From NCBI RefSeq assembly GCF_018687715.1, contig NC_056762.1, positions 26,063,364 through 26,127,363 on the forward strand: a stretch of DNA of 64,000 nucleotides, given 5' to 3'. Below the pieces are notes generated by a model, which worked only from the letters and a program-made list of their open reading frames with translations, did no database searches and had not been told where the DNA came from. Positions 1 through 11,325 of this stretch are shown here, in pieces. This DNA is from Carya illinoinensis (lineage: Eukaryota; Streptophyta; Magnoliopsida; Fagales; Juglandaceae). Each line of letters opens with the position of its first letter. Position 1 is the stretch's first letter. A program made the translations under genes and the position numbers.

Positions 1-1765
1 AAAAATTTTGGGATTATTTTAGAATGAGAATCACATTCTGAATCATTGGAAGATTTCTATTATTTTTTATTGGATTAATTGCCAAGAAGCCAATAGGGGA
101 ATGACACCTGGCATCCTTAGTGGGCTAAGCTATTAGGGCTAAGTATGGATGGATTTAAAGGTAGGCCCAATAATGTTTTATCTAGGGCCCTCAATTACTA
201 AGGATGTGATGGGCTAAGGATAGATTACATAAGCCAAGATCCATGTGAATTTAAGAAGTTTAAGCCTTTCTTGAAAAACCTTAGAAAGTAGGCCCAAACA
301 TGAAGAAGGCATGAAGCCTTAGGGCCTAACTTGGCGATAGTAGAGGCCCTTGGCCCAACCTTAAAAAGACATGCCATTTTGACCAAGTCTTGGTAGAACT
401 TTGAGGCATTATATGAGCCCTCAAATCTGGACATAAGATCCACTCATTGACCCACACCAAAAGCCCACAACCAAGAGACTTACACAAATAGCCCTACAAG
501 CCCAACAAGGCCCAAAAGCCTTGTCTTCTATTTTTTACACTTATAATTGAAACCCAAATACACCATACCATTGGTTTCCCTCAAGCCCAAGAAGTACCCC
601 ACACCCCTAAGGTCCCCATTTGACCATAATTAAGCTTCTAGCTTGAGTTAAGGACATTAATCAAGTTACACATGATTAGTGACCTCTAAACTATATTTTA
701 AGCTTAATTTTCCTTTTAATGATTTCCCACATTTTTTATCAGAAGTTTATTGATTTTATTACTGAATTGAATCATTCATAGGCCAAATTAAAAGTTTAAT
801 CTTGACCCAACACATGTCAATAGAGACAAAGACATGTTAATGCCCAAATCTCCACAATCGGCACACGTGCACCTTCATGTGCATTGCACCAAATTAGGCC
901 CCTAGCCCATGCCTTTTGCACCATTTTCTCAAAGAAAATTTTATCATTTAACACCTCACATTATCTCTCATAGTTCAGTTATAATGATGGACGAATTAGC
1001 TCCAAGGAACCAAACCAATTCCATTAGATACCTAGTTGAAGCTATATCGAGTGACATTGTGTTTTTGTTTGAATTTCTACTCTTGGTTGAGCCAACACCA
1101 CATGCCACCTCCCTTTCCCTCCAATCCCCATTAGCCCCTCAAAGCCATCATGAAGTCTTGACCAAGTTTTCCCCCAAGCCAAACACCACAAACTGATGGG
1201 CATTAAGCTTGAACCACTTGGCAACTCCACCCTATTCCATGAGCTACACACACTTGAGCACTTGGCAACCAATCCTCCACCTTTCACCACCTGAAAAAAG
1301 CCTTCAAGTAGTGAAATTATACCTGCACAAATCAGCCATGAAGAAAATAAAAGAGTGATGCAAGTATGAGACGAAAACATGAAAGGTTAGACTCCTACCC
1401 GACAACATCATGGCATGACTTTATGTCCCTTTTTTTTTCATTTTTCTTTTTATTTCCACACCATGGCAGCACTTGAACAGCCCCTTGTAGCACCTGAAAT
1501 ACAGAAAATATGAAAGGTTAGAACACTATTCACCTGCACAAGTGATGACACAAGCTGAAATTTCATCTCCACGCCCACTCAACCATTCACCAAGCCCTTC
1601 TTAAACCAAGGCCAACGTCGCCCTCTCCTCTTGAAGCCTATAAATACCTCCCTCACTTCCTCATTTCTCCACACCTCTCCTTCAAGCCTTGTCTTGAGTC
1701 TTGAGAACATTTCTCCCCCTTAGTGAGCAAAAGAGTGAAACCGAGTGAGGTTCTTGAGGAAGGAC
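1..1765 (+). repeat. Probable giant LTR (LTR-A), upstream part
   Basis: No protein is recognisable here. The segment carries a TATA box near its right end and is cut by LINE-1; the sequence resuming at 6761 aligns by landmarks with the second half of LTR-C and ends in an LTR-like CA. I infer that this is the U3/R part of the same long LTR, with its start lost beyond the window edge. Direct similarity of 1-1600 to LTR-C is weak (scattered 'cacttggca' blocks and a C-rich leader around 1650-1730), so the assignment rests mainly on position. It could instead be unrelated intergenic DNA or a plant promoter. Confidence 0.4.
1639..1646 (+). promoter_or_regulatory. TATA box of LTR-A
   Basis: A perfect plant TATA box, tataaata, precedes a pyrimidine-rich leader (ctccctcacttcctc) like those of plant transcription start regions. 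Initiation would be expected about 30 bases downstream, near 1670-1680. LINE-1 begins about 100 bases further on, in the same orientation. Confidence 0.5.
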
Positions 1766-1772
1766 ATGCATT

Positions 1773-2691
1773 GTGCAGGGTGCCAAGGTTTGGTGTCCTA
1801 TACAATATGAGAAGCTTCCTTGTTTTTGCTTTACATGTTGTAGAATTATTCATGAAAGAGCTAGTTGCTAACTGGAACCTCAACCTTCACCTCAATTTGG
1901 TGCTTGGCTACGAGCAGAATCAAAGTTTAAGAGGAGGTGGGAGCTACCTCAGGATCAAAGCTCAAAGGTTGGTGCTAAGAACACTGGGGTGGTGCAGAAG
2001 CAGAACATGGCGGCGGATGGTGGTGCTAAGCATGCTGAGATCATAGATGGTAACGTATGCCCATCTTCAATGCTTACTAATGAGGATGGCTTATTTCCAG
2101 GCACAACTGTAGCTGTTACTCTTGAAAATTTTCAGAAAGCATCAGTTACTAACTGTTATGAGTAGCAGGGAGTTCCTCATGCTGTAATGGCTTTAATTGA
2201 TAATATTGGAGTTGAAGGAGGGGTGGAGGTACAAGTGCAAAAAGGTGGTAATCTTGGGCATGATGGACCATCTCATATTAGGCCTGATGTTGGGCCTGTT
2301 GCTAGGTTGTTTAAGGTTATCCAAGGGACTTTGGCTAAGCTTGGTCATGAAAATGAAGCTCTGCTAGATGATGCTATACCTGTACAAGCTTAAGTCTTTG
2401 TAGAGAAGGTGCACTAGAAGTATTTGGAAGAAAAGAGCTAGAGTATCCTCCTATGATGTACCAGTACAATCCTTTATGCGAGTTGATGAGGATGTTAAGA
2501 GAAAGAGATCTATGAAGGAGAGTGCAGGTGATACTCTACATGTTGGTGAGAACAAAAAGTGTAAGTTTCCAATTTTCTCTAATGATGATGGTGTGCATGT
2601 TCAGAATGAACCTCAAAATAGGAGGGGTAACAAGCAATTGGGATCGACAGTGGCGGTGCAACAGCCCTGCCGAGTTCAATCAGTTTTATAA
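1773..2691 (+). pseudogene. LINE-1 ORF1 C-terminal remnant (CCHC zinc knuckle)
   Basis: ORF1 proteins of plant L1 elements bind the element RNA. In the frame of base 1806 a CCHC knuckle is visible (C-FT-C-CRII-H-ERAS-C, about 1827-1868), followed by QFGAWLRAESKFKRRW, matching QFGSWLRAQ in LINE-2 ORF1. The frame runs on to 2393 with two stops (after the knuckle and near 2163). The C-terminal tail then continues from about 2437 in a second frame to TAA at 2689-2691. That stop overlaps the first codon of ORF2 (2688-2690). The N-terminal domain is absent through 5' truncation. Confidence 0.75.
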
Positions 2692-5600
2692 GCTGGAATT
2701 CCTATGGGCTTGGGAACCCACTGGGAATTTAGATCCTATCTGATTTGGTTAGAAAAGAAGCTCTTGAGATTTTCTTTTTACAAGAAACAAGGTTACATTC
2801 TTGAGCAATGGAAAGACTGAAGTACAAGCTGGGTTTTTTTGGCTGTTTAGCTGTTAGTTGCAAAAGGAGAAGTGGGAGGATAGCTTTGTATTGGAAGAAG
2901 CATTTTAGAGTAGAAGATCAAAGTTTTTCAAAGTCTCATGTTCATGCTAAAGTTACTGAGGAAGGTGTAAATGGTGATTTGTGGTGGCTAATTGGGTTTT
3001 ATGGTGGACTAGAGGTGAGTAGGAGAAGTGAATCATGGTCTTTGTTGAGGTTTCTAAAGATTCCTTCTGATATAGGATGGGTTCTTTTAGGAGATTTCAA
3101 TGAGATTATGAGTAATGATGAAAATAATGGTGGAAGAGCTAAACCAGATAGGCAATTGAAGGACTTTCGAGATGTCATTGAAGAATGTCAAGTGCATGAT
3201 TTGGGGTTTATAGGTAATCCATTTACATGGTATAATGGAAGGGAAGAGGGTCATATGATTAGTGAATGGAATTCTCTTTATCCAATGGTTGTGGTTATCC
3301 ATGGTGTAGTTGCTTATTATGATCATATGCCTATAATTTTAAAATTGTTTGAAGGGGTGCAATCGGGACCAAGAAGGAAATTGTTTCATTTTGAGGCAAT
3401 GTGGGTGGAAGCTTCTGGCTGTAAACAAGTTGTTGATGGAGCATGGAAGGCAGTTGAAGGAAGGAGAGAACTGAATACTATCATGAAGAAGATTGAGCAT
3501 TGTAGTGAAAAATTGTCAGTGTGGAATAGATCTAGCTTTGGTAATGTGCAGCGAAATCTACATAAGGCTAAGGAAAAGCTTAGATTAGCTCATCAAGCTG
3601 ATCCTTTTTCTCTTAATAGGCAGCAAATTCAAATGGCACGAAACGCAGTTCAACAATGGCTGCAAAGAAGTGAGACCATGTGGAAACAAAGATCAAAGGT
3701 TCTATGGTTAGCTGAGGGAGATAAGAATTCATGTTTCTTCCATTATAAAGCATCTTAGAGGAAGAAGAAGAATTTGATAAAAGGGATAAAGGACCCAGCT
3801 GGAAGATGGAAAAATAATGAGGCATGAGATAGAGTCATTACTGAGTACTTCTAGACTCTTTTTACTGCTGTTGAGGAGTTAGGTAGTATGGATTTTTTGC
3901 AAGATCTAAATGGTAGAGTCACTGCCCAAATGTTGGAACAACTTGATGCAACTTTTATAGCTGAGGAGGTGAACAAGGCACTAGATGAGATGTATTCAAC
4001 AAAAGCACCTGGACCAAATGCTATGGCCCCTGTTTTATTTATAAAAAATTATGGTCTGTTGTTGGAGTTGATGTCACTGATGCAGTGTTGAATGCCCTTA
4101 ACAGTGGTTCCTTTCCTGTGGAGATTAATCATACCTTTGTTACTTTGATCCCTAAAAAGAAAATGCCTGAGTTGGTTTCTGATTATAGGCCTATTAGCGT
4201 ATGTAATGTCATATATAAGTTGATCTACAAGATTTTAGCTAATAGGCTCAAGCTAATTTCACCCTCACAAACATCTTTTGTTCTGGGTAGATTAATTATG
4301 GATAATGTATTAGTGGCCTATGAAATGGTGCATTTTCTTAGAAGGAAGAGAAGGGGAAATGATGGTTTTATGTCTTTGAAGTTGGACATGAGTAAGGCTT
4401 ACGATAGACTTGAGTAGAAGTTTCTTGAAAAGGTGATGTTGTAGATGGGTTTTAGTTCAAGGTGGATTTAGCTGGTGATGTTTTGTGTCACAACTGTCTC
4501 TTTTTCAATTCTTGTGAATGGTGAGCCTAAGGGACCAGTTGTTCCAACTCGTGGATTGAAACAAGGGGATCCCATTTCTCCCTATATCTTTCTTCTTTGT
4601 ACTAAGGGCCTTATAACTTTGTTGGACAAGGCAAATGTGCATCAACAGATTGAAGGGGTTCGAGTATCTAGAGGCGCTCCCAAGCTGAATCATCTCTTAT
4701 TTGCATATGATAGTGTTCTTTTTTGTAGAGCTACTATGTAATCTTGTTTAACCTTGCAACATAGGCTTGATATCTATGAGAAAGCCTCAGGACAAAAGAT
4801 TAATTGAGAGAAGACTTCTATGGTGTTTAGTCATAATGTTCCCTTAACTCAAAGAATGGAGATCATGCAGTTTTGGGGTGTCACTCGTTTTCAACAATAT
4901 GATAAATACTTAGGGTTGCCACCTATGATTGGAAGAGGTAAATATCAATCTTTTTCTGCTTTAAAACATAGAATTTGGTCTAAATTACAAGACTGAAAAG
5001 AAGAACTCTTATCACAATGAGGGAAAGAAGTTTTGTTGAAAGCCGTGGCCCTTTCCATCCCTACTTATACTACGAGTTGCTTTAAATTACCTAAGTGACT
5101 TTGTTCAAAACTCAAAGGATTGATGGCTAGTTTCTAGTGGGATCAAAGAAACGAAGAGAAAAAATTAAGTTGGGTTAGTTGGAGGAAGCTGTGTGAGTCA
5201 AAATTGGATGGAGGCATGGGATTCAAATGTATTCAAACTTTCAATAAGGCTCTTCTAGCTAAGCAGGTTTGGCAAATAATGAATGACGATTCCACTCTTC
5301 TTCATAAGGTTTTTAAAGCTAGATATTTTCCAACATTTAGTTTTATAGAATCTAGAATGGGTGCTAATCCTTCTTATGTGTGGAGAGGCATATGGGAAAC
5401 CAAGCACAGTTTATTAAAAAGGTTGTAGATAGTGGGTTGGCAATGGTATGTTTATCAACATATGGACTGATTATTGGCTTCCAAACCATAAGTTGCTTGT
5501 TAATTTGGTTGACATACCTGCTGCAACTGATTTACCGATGGTGGCTTCTCTTATCAAGGAGGATTATAGCAGTTGGGATATTGAGAAGGTGAGAAGTGTA

Positions 5601-6704
5601 CTGCTAGCAAGAGAGGCAAATGAGGTGCTAAGTATAAGATTTCCATTAGACAATGTGCCAGATTTACTTATATGGGAGCTTGAGAAGAGTGGGAGCTTTA
5701 GTGTAAAAAGTGCTTATGTTTTTTCAGTTCTTTGGAGCAAAACAGAGAGGAGGCCGGAAGTTCAAGTGCTGCAGAAGACATGTTCCTCAAAGAGTCAAGG
5801 TGTTTGCATGGAGAGTGTGTAAAAATATCCTTCCTACCTTTAAAACTCTGAAGACTAGATGAGTAATAGATAAGGCTAACTATCAATGGTGTCAAGCAGA
5901 AGATGAAGATTTAAACCATGCACTGGTCTTTTGTCCCTATACCATTGACTATTGGGTGCAATTTTTTCCTTCTATAAAAGAAGCAACAACCAGGATGTAG
6001 TTTACATAAATGGCCATATCTGTTATCAAAAGAAGAATAGTAGGAGAAGTGGAGAGGTTGTTCCTTCTAGCATGGGGGCTTTGGTATAGAAGAAATCAAA
6101 GAATATATGAAGGAAATATTCTGTCAACTGAGCAAGTCATGGAGCATGCTTTTACTCCCTACTAGGAACATAATGCAGCAGTAGAGGCTATATAGATTCA
6201 ACAAAAATACAAGTGCAATTGGTAGCCTCCCCTGCAAGTGTGTTGAAACTCAATGTTGATGGAGCTCTCTTTAGTGCTCAATGTAAATATGGTGTTGGAG
6301 TTGTGTTGCGTGATCATGAAGGGAAGGTGCTATTTGCTGCTAGTAAATCAGAAGTTGTTGTGGTCAATCCAAGGGGGATTGAATTGCTAGCTATCTTAAG
6401 GGGCTTGCAACTATGCATACCTCTAGGAATTACAGAACTAAGAGTAGAGTCTGATGCCTTGTTAGCAGTCCAAGAATTGGAAAAGGAAGGATATTCTACA
6501 ACTTTGTGGGGTGGCTTGGTTCAAGAAATCAAAAACTTGTTCCAAAGGTTTCCAACTTGGTGTCTTCATCATAGGGGACGTGAAGCTAATGGAGTTGCTC
6601 ATGCATTGGCTCGGTTTGCATGGAATCTTGATGATCTTATTATTTGGTGGGACTTAATTCCGAAATGTATTTCCCAAAATATTTGGGTTGATTCAAATTT
6701 GTAA
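2688..6704 (+). pseudogene. LINE-1 ORF2: endonuclease-reverse transcriptase-RNase H (decayed)
   Basis: ORF2 makes the enzyme that nicks the target and reverse-transcribes the element RNA. The APE-like endonuclease spans about 2688-3500 (opening ISWNSYGLGNP, with LLGDFNEI near 3.09 kb). The longest open stretch is 2808-3758. RT follows in pieces: KAPGPN near 4.0 kb, a frameshift near 4.04 kb, DYRPISVCNVIYK near 4.18 kb, SLKLDMSKAYDR near 4.39 kb, and GLKQGDPISPYIF near 4.56 kb. The catalytic FADD reads FAYD (4700-4711), so the first metal-binding Asp is Tyr. The 3' region (5204-5822) leads to an RNase H domain at 6213-6704 with D, E and D catalytic positions (LNVDGA, GIELLAIL, VESDALLA). The ORF2 start codon is ATA in place of ATG. 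Confidence 0.85.
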
Positions 6705-6742
6705 TGTTTGAGTTTGATGAATAAAATGTCTACTTTGTTATC

Positions 6743-6759
6743 ATAATAATAATAATAAT
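6743..6759 (+). repeat. LINE-1 3' tail, AAT microsatellite
   Basis: The element ends in five or six AAT units about 40 bases after the ORF2 stop. Simple trinucleotide tails replace poly(A) in many plant LINE families. This fixes the 3' boundary and the plus orientation. Confidence 0.7.
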
Positions 6760-6760
6760 G

Positions 6761-9209
6761 TGCATTTAGAAAAGCCTTATGTTTAGGAACATCATGCATG
6801 CTTAATGGATGGTTTAGTGGTGATTAAGGTCTTGAGCCATGTTCAAGTGTTGGGATAAACTTGTATGACCTGCACCTAAGTTTTTAATTTGTCATTAAAG
6901 CTGTAATTATTGATGGCACTTTGGTGCAAGAGGATCCGAGACAGATGATGCTGAGCTGTTAGATTGCACCTTGATGGCACTGAGATACCATGAGTTGGCA
7001 GATCAGCGCAAAGGCGGGAATCGATTGTGATATGTTCCTCATTGGAGCCGTTTTGAGTGCATTTCAGTCTTTTGGCCATAACTTTGGCTACGGGTGTCGG
7101 AATCGCGCATAAGACCCCAATTCGGAAAGCTCTTTTCGGCGTGCATGCTGTCCATATCGAGCATAGGAAGTCATTTATCTCAAATTCTGCTGTTTTCCCC
7201 TCCGAATCACTAGTTTTAGTTATTTTTTACTATTTATGGTAATATTTCGCTTGTCAGTTAGGAAGTCATTTTAAACTTGATTTGGGCTGATTTTTTGCAG
7301 ATTGCTTATTTTATTTCAAATTTCAATTTGGAGTGATTTTCAAGATTTTGCTATTTTTGGAAAAATTCGGATAAACATGATTTTTGGCTATAACAGTCTG
7401 GCTTGTGGTCTGATTTTCATTATTGCTTGATTTGATAATATTCAGTTAAACCCTAGAGACTTTTATGTCTGGTTTTGGGTGACTTTTCTCCTGTGAATCA
7501 TCTGTTGGAACTAGTATGCAGGATAATAGCTATTCTGTCCGGCGTCACACTTGATGAAATTGAGTACACATGCATCCATGTGGGTTAATTAGTTGAAATC
7601 ACACTTAACCATTAATGGAATGCTTGCCATGAGTTGGGTGTGATTAGCATAGTTACACATTGATTCTTAAACTTCTAAGGGCATAGATGGTTTTAAAACA
7701 TAGATACTATGAGGTTTATGAAGTTTGGTAAATTATGGGGCTCATTTGCAAATAGTAAAGATTTCGGACCTTAGTGGCAATTTTGGAAAGTTTAGGGGTA
7801 TTTTTGTAAATATCTATTTTTTAACCCTTTTGATTATGAACATCTTCCTTAGAAGCTCAAATCCTAACTTAGTATAACCCTGTCTATAGCCACTACAATT
7901 TTCCAAACTTGAACAATTTGTAAGTTGGCCTCTAACTTAAACTTTGATAATTTATTTATGACTTATTGACAAATGCCACATTCATTATATAAATTTCATT
8001 TGAGCATGAAATATCATGTTATATGATACATTGAGTACATGAATACTTGCTTATATGACATGTGCAACTTTCATCATTTGAGCATGTTATACAATATTCG
8101 CATTTTCACATGAAGCATATTTACAAACGAATGTCATGAAAAATATTCACAAGCATAGCATGAAAACTTAATTTTTGTCGTGACCCCATAGGTTAGGATG
8201 AGGATTTATCCTTGTAGAACTCCTCTGTCAACTTTGGAGGGAGTAAAAATGGAGTGGTAATCCCTGAATTGACGAAGAATAGTCAACGAGCTTCGAATTG
8301 GTTCTTTTTAAAAAACGCTAGAGTGAAGTCAAATTTTATGACATCTAAAGCTGGTGGGTGTATATGTTATGATATTATGATGTTAGAATGATGATAATGT
8401 TATGTGACCAATGCATTGATAATGAGTCTACAAACAACATAGTTTCAACATGAGTCATACTATGGTCCCTAGCAGGTACTCATAATGCATATGGGAACTG
8501 TGATGATACCATACATTAGGATGTTAATGTTAATATAATCATTAATGATGCTTAATGATGATGAAATGTTATATTTTGAAAGATGAATTGAAAAGTGTTC
8601 TCTGTAAAAGTTGAAGAATCGGAATGGAAGACAAATACTGATTTTTTGCATAGCATGCATTTCATGTTTATCATTTATCATGCATAACTTACCTTTGTGC
8701 ACGTTGGTTATTTAACTCACTGAGATTTCAAGTAAATCTCACCCTCGTGGACCCATTATCATTCTACTCGGGATAATAGAAGTTGTATCAGGACCAGACG
8801 ACGACGAACATGATGGACCATTGGATCCGATAGATTGAACAGGATCAAGACCTCAATCGAAAATTAGATCTTATTTTGATGTTCATAGTTCTAACTTTTC
8901 ACACTTAGAGTGTATGAATGAGTTGATATAATCATGGAGACATATTATTTGAAGTATTTTGTATTGAGGATGAGCTACCTTATTGTTTGAAGTCATTATG
9001 AATATTAATGCTATTGGGATGTTTTAGTTCATTCTGGCATACGTTATATTTAGTCACCCTTATTCCACTGTGATTATTGCATACTGCTAGTTGCATTCTA
9101 TGATGCATTGCATATTAACTGTCATAAATGTGGATATCTAACCTTGTGTAGCATTTCCCAACACTCCAAGACTCCGTTACATGCCAAGTAGGGAATTGGG
9201 GCCATCACA
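6761..9209 (+). repeat. LTR-A, downstream part
   Basis: This non-coding stretch shares ordered landmarks with LTR-C: a 'ttagggg...taaat' block near 7.8 kb (16.25 kb in LTR-C), 'gaactcct' followed by 'ttgacgaag.atagtcaac' near 8.22-8.30 kb (16.79-16.86 kb), a hairpin in 'tcactgagattt' at 8.72 kb (17.94 kb), and an LTR-like end 'ggggccatcaca' at 9209 (18485). It is therefore the second half of a related long LTR. No gene is seen between these marks. The right end abuts a reverse-transcriptase fragment directly, without primer site or gag, so a deletion joins them. Confidence 0.65.
8722..8740 (+). promoter_or_regulatory. Conserved LTR hairpin, LTR-A copy
   Basis: Perfect 7-bp inverted repeat GAGATTT / AAATCTC with a 5-base loop (caagt), 469 bases before the LTR end. 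The same stem occurs in LTR-B and LTR-C with different loops. Confidence 0.5.
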
Positions 9210-9995
9210 TTTATGGAAATTATGAGTAAGGTGTTTTGGTAGTTTCTAGTTTTGTTTGTGCTGGTGTTCATAGATGATATACTAGTGTATTTCAGGAATG
9301 CTAAGCATCACAAGGATCATTTGAGACTAGTATTGGAAAGACTCAAGGACCATCAATTGTTCGCCAAGCTAAAAAAGTGTGAGTTCTGGTAGAAGAAATG
9401 AAGTTCCTTGGTCATGCGATATCCAAAGAAGGAGTCACACTTGACACAAGAAAGATTGAGGCACATGAGGTGAGGAGTTTCTTGGGCTTAGTTGCTTACT
9501 ATTGAAGGTTCATGGAAGGATTCTCTAGGTTGTCAAGTCCTCTCACAACATTAACTAGGAAGAACATTAAATTCGCTTGGAATGACAATGTGAGTGGAGT
9601 TTTGCAGAACTTAAGAGGAGATTGACCACAACCCCTGTTTTAGCTTTGCCCAAATGTCAAAAACCAATAGTGGTGTTTAGCGATGCATTCAAATTTGGAT
9701 TAGGTTGCATCCTCTAATGTAAGAGGGAAGGGTTGGCATATGCATCCAGACAGTTGAAGGACCATAAGAAGAATTATCCTACCCACGACCTGGAACTAGC
9801 AGTCATAGTGTTTGCCTTCAAGATTTGGCGACACTACCTGTACCGTGAAGAGTGTGAGATGTACACGGACCATAAGAGTTTGAAACACCTCTTCACCCAA
9901 AGGAACCTCAATATGAGGCAATAGAGATGGTTGGAAACCATCAAGTATCACTCGGAAAAGGCAAACTTAATCACCAATGCACTAAGTTGTAAATC
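9210..9995 (+). pseudogene. Ty3-gypsy pol remnant: reverse transcriptase to RNase H
   Basis: Frame-broken but readable. Reverse transcriptase gives FMEIMSKVF, then [10 protein letters not shown] (catalytic FIDD at 9267-9278), then [20 protein letters not shown] and SFLGLVAYY near 9.48 kb. RNase H gives [19 protein letters not shown] and [20 protein letters not shown] (open 9733-9924), then KANLITNALS near 9.97 kb. The wording is typical of plant chromoviruses (Tekay/Del-like), in which this enzyme copies element RNA in cytoplasmic particles. The protease, gag and primer site that should separate it from the LTR are gone, and the integrase is absent on the right. Several stops make it non-functional. 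Confidence 0.8.
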
Positions 9996-10000
9996 AGGTT

Positions 10001-10104
10001 CTAAGGGTGTGGAAGATTCCACAAGGGCGGCTCACTTTTGGAAGGGATGAGACGTGTTGTTGAAGAATTCGCCATCGAAGAAGGTTCTAACTGCTCTAGA
10101 AGTA
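10001..10104 (-). pseudogene. Possible primer site and gag start next to LTR-B
   Basis: Reading the minus strand past the end of LTR-B, a degraded primer-binding-like string (ctagagc, compare tatcagagc in LTR-C) is followed by an ATG at 10075 and about 25 open codons ending in a stop. This is where a gag start would be expected. No gag similarity is clear. The plus-strand RNase H remnant ends nearby, so about 9995-10005 is a junction between two elements of opposite orientation. Confidence 0.25.
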
Positions 10105-10626
10105 TGATGCCCCTAGATTCCGCTTGAGATTTGGTGAACTTTGAAGTGTCTTGACATGCGGGACATGCAACATTGTGTTACCTGCTTTCGTTCATGACAA
10201 TTAAAGATGCAATGCACCTAGCATGCATCTAACAATATGCAATATTTGTAGTAGATAATTTTTTGTCTTTAAGCAATATTATGTACCAAAAGTAATCCCA
10301 AAAATATAAACATACTTCATAAAAGCCACATAATAGACGTTAAAAAGTTACAGTGTATGTCCAAGGATCTGTAACATCATGAGTACTAGAGATAGCACTC
10401 CTTAAGTACATGTAAAGACTACTAAAATATATAGTCTTTCGAGTATCTCACGCAACTCGGTCAAAGAAGCCAACATACTATCGATGAAAAGGAGCATCAA
10501 GGCAATAAGCTCAGCATTGTTATATTGACGCCTAATCAACCTTCTCGAGTCAACCATCAGCAGCGTCACCTAATCCTGGCACATGATCTAGCATTCTAGA
10601 GGGAATTATATTTGGGACTACCAAGT

Positions 10627-10646
10627 GAGATTTGATTAAAAATCTC
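10627..10646 (-). promoter_or_regulatory. Conserved LTR hairpin, LTR-B copy
   Basis: Perfect stem GAGATTT / AAATCTC with a 6-base loop, 522 bases inside the LTR-B 3' end. This is the same position as in LTR-C. Confidence 0.5.
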
Positions 10647-10998
10647 AACAATTTAACAAATAACTTTAACTAGCATGTATAGACGCATGCATGACATTAA
10701 AAATAGGAATGCCAACATGAAGATGAATAAATTTGACGTGACTTAACAAATAACATGAAATGTTCAAACATAAATTGAACTGATATGAACTGAACTGAAT
10801 TGAAGTGAATTTGATATTGAACAGACATGAACTTGAACTAAATGTGAAATAACATAACATGAAACTGAACATGTAACTGAAACTTGAATCTAACTTGGTT
10901 ATGAGTTGAACAAAAACTGAAACTGACATGAACGTGACATGAATTGAACTTATTATGAACTGAAACTTAACATGAACTGAATGTGAAACTAAACATAA

Positions 10999-11325
10999 AT
11001 GTTGACAATCTGAATGATTTTGTCAGTTTTTTTGTTAGGAATAGAGAACAATCAGAATAATCTCACCTAATATATTCCGTTAGAGATACTTAAACAATCA
11101 GAATGATTACGCATTGAGTATTTAAAATGAGATTCCCTAACAATCAAATGATTATGTCAGGAGTACCTAGTACTAGCTTTAATGAAAATACTCTAATAAT
11201 CACAATGATATCACCATGAGCATTTTGGTATAGGTACTCTAACAATCAGAATGATTATGCCAGAAGTACCTTGTGTGAATTATCAATGGAGATACTCAGA
11301 CAATCATAATGATTATGCCACGAGT
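10999..11325 (-). repeat. Minisatellite inside LTR-B
   Basis: About seven diverged units built around 'caatcagaatgattatgcca' recur every 45-60 bases (near 11006, 11049, 11094, 11139, 11196, 11240 and 11300). LTR-C has a different array (ccacaacaactgt units) at the corresponding place. Confidence 0.65.

Larger units (their letters stand above)
1770..6760 (+). mobile_element. LINE-1: 5'-truncated plant L1 retrotransposon
   Basis: A non-LTR retrotransposon in the order ORF1 remnant, endonuclease, reverse transcriptase, zinc-finger connector, RNase H and AAT-repeat tail. The 5' end lies inside ORF1, because the N-terminal RNA-binding domain present in LINE-2 is missing and recognisable protein starts just before the zinc knuckle. 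About 5 kb remains. Stops and frameshifts throughout, plus a damaged RT active site, show it is dead. I found no convincing target-site duplication: sequence after the tail (gtgcatttagaaaag) is not clearly repeated near 1.7 kb. It sits inside LTR-A, just downstream of the TATA box. Confidence 0.85.

Noticed and set aside
909..2046. Open frames before LINE-1 taken as a host gene
   Set aside because: Frames 909-1196 and 1723-2046 show no homology. The second overlaps the LINE-1 zinc knuckle in the wrong phase.
10999..11325. CRISPR-like spaced repeat array
   Set aside because: Units are diverged, spacing is uneven, the context is a plant LTR and there are no cas genes.
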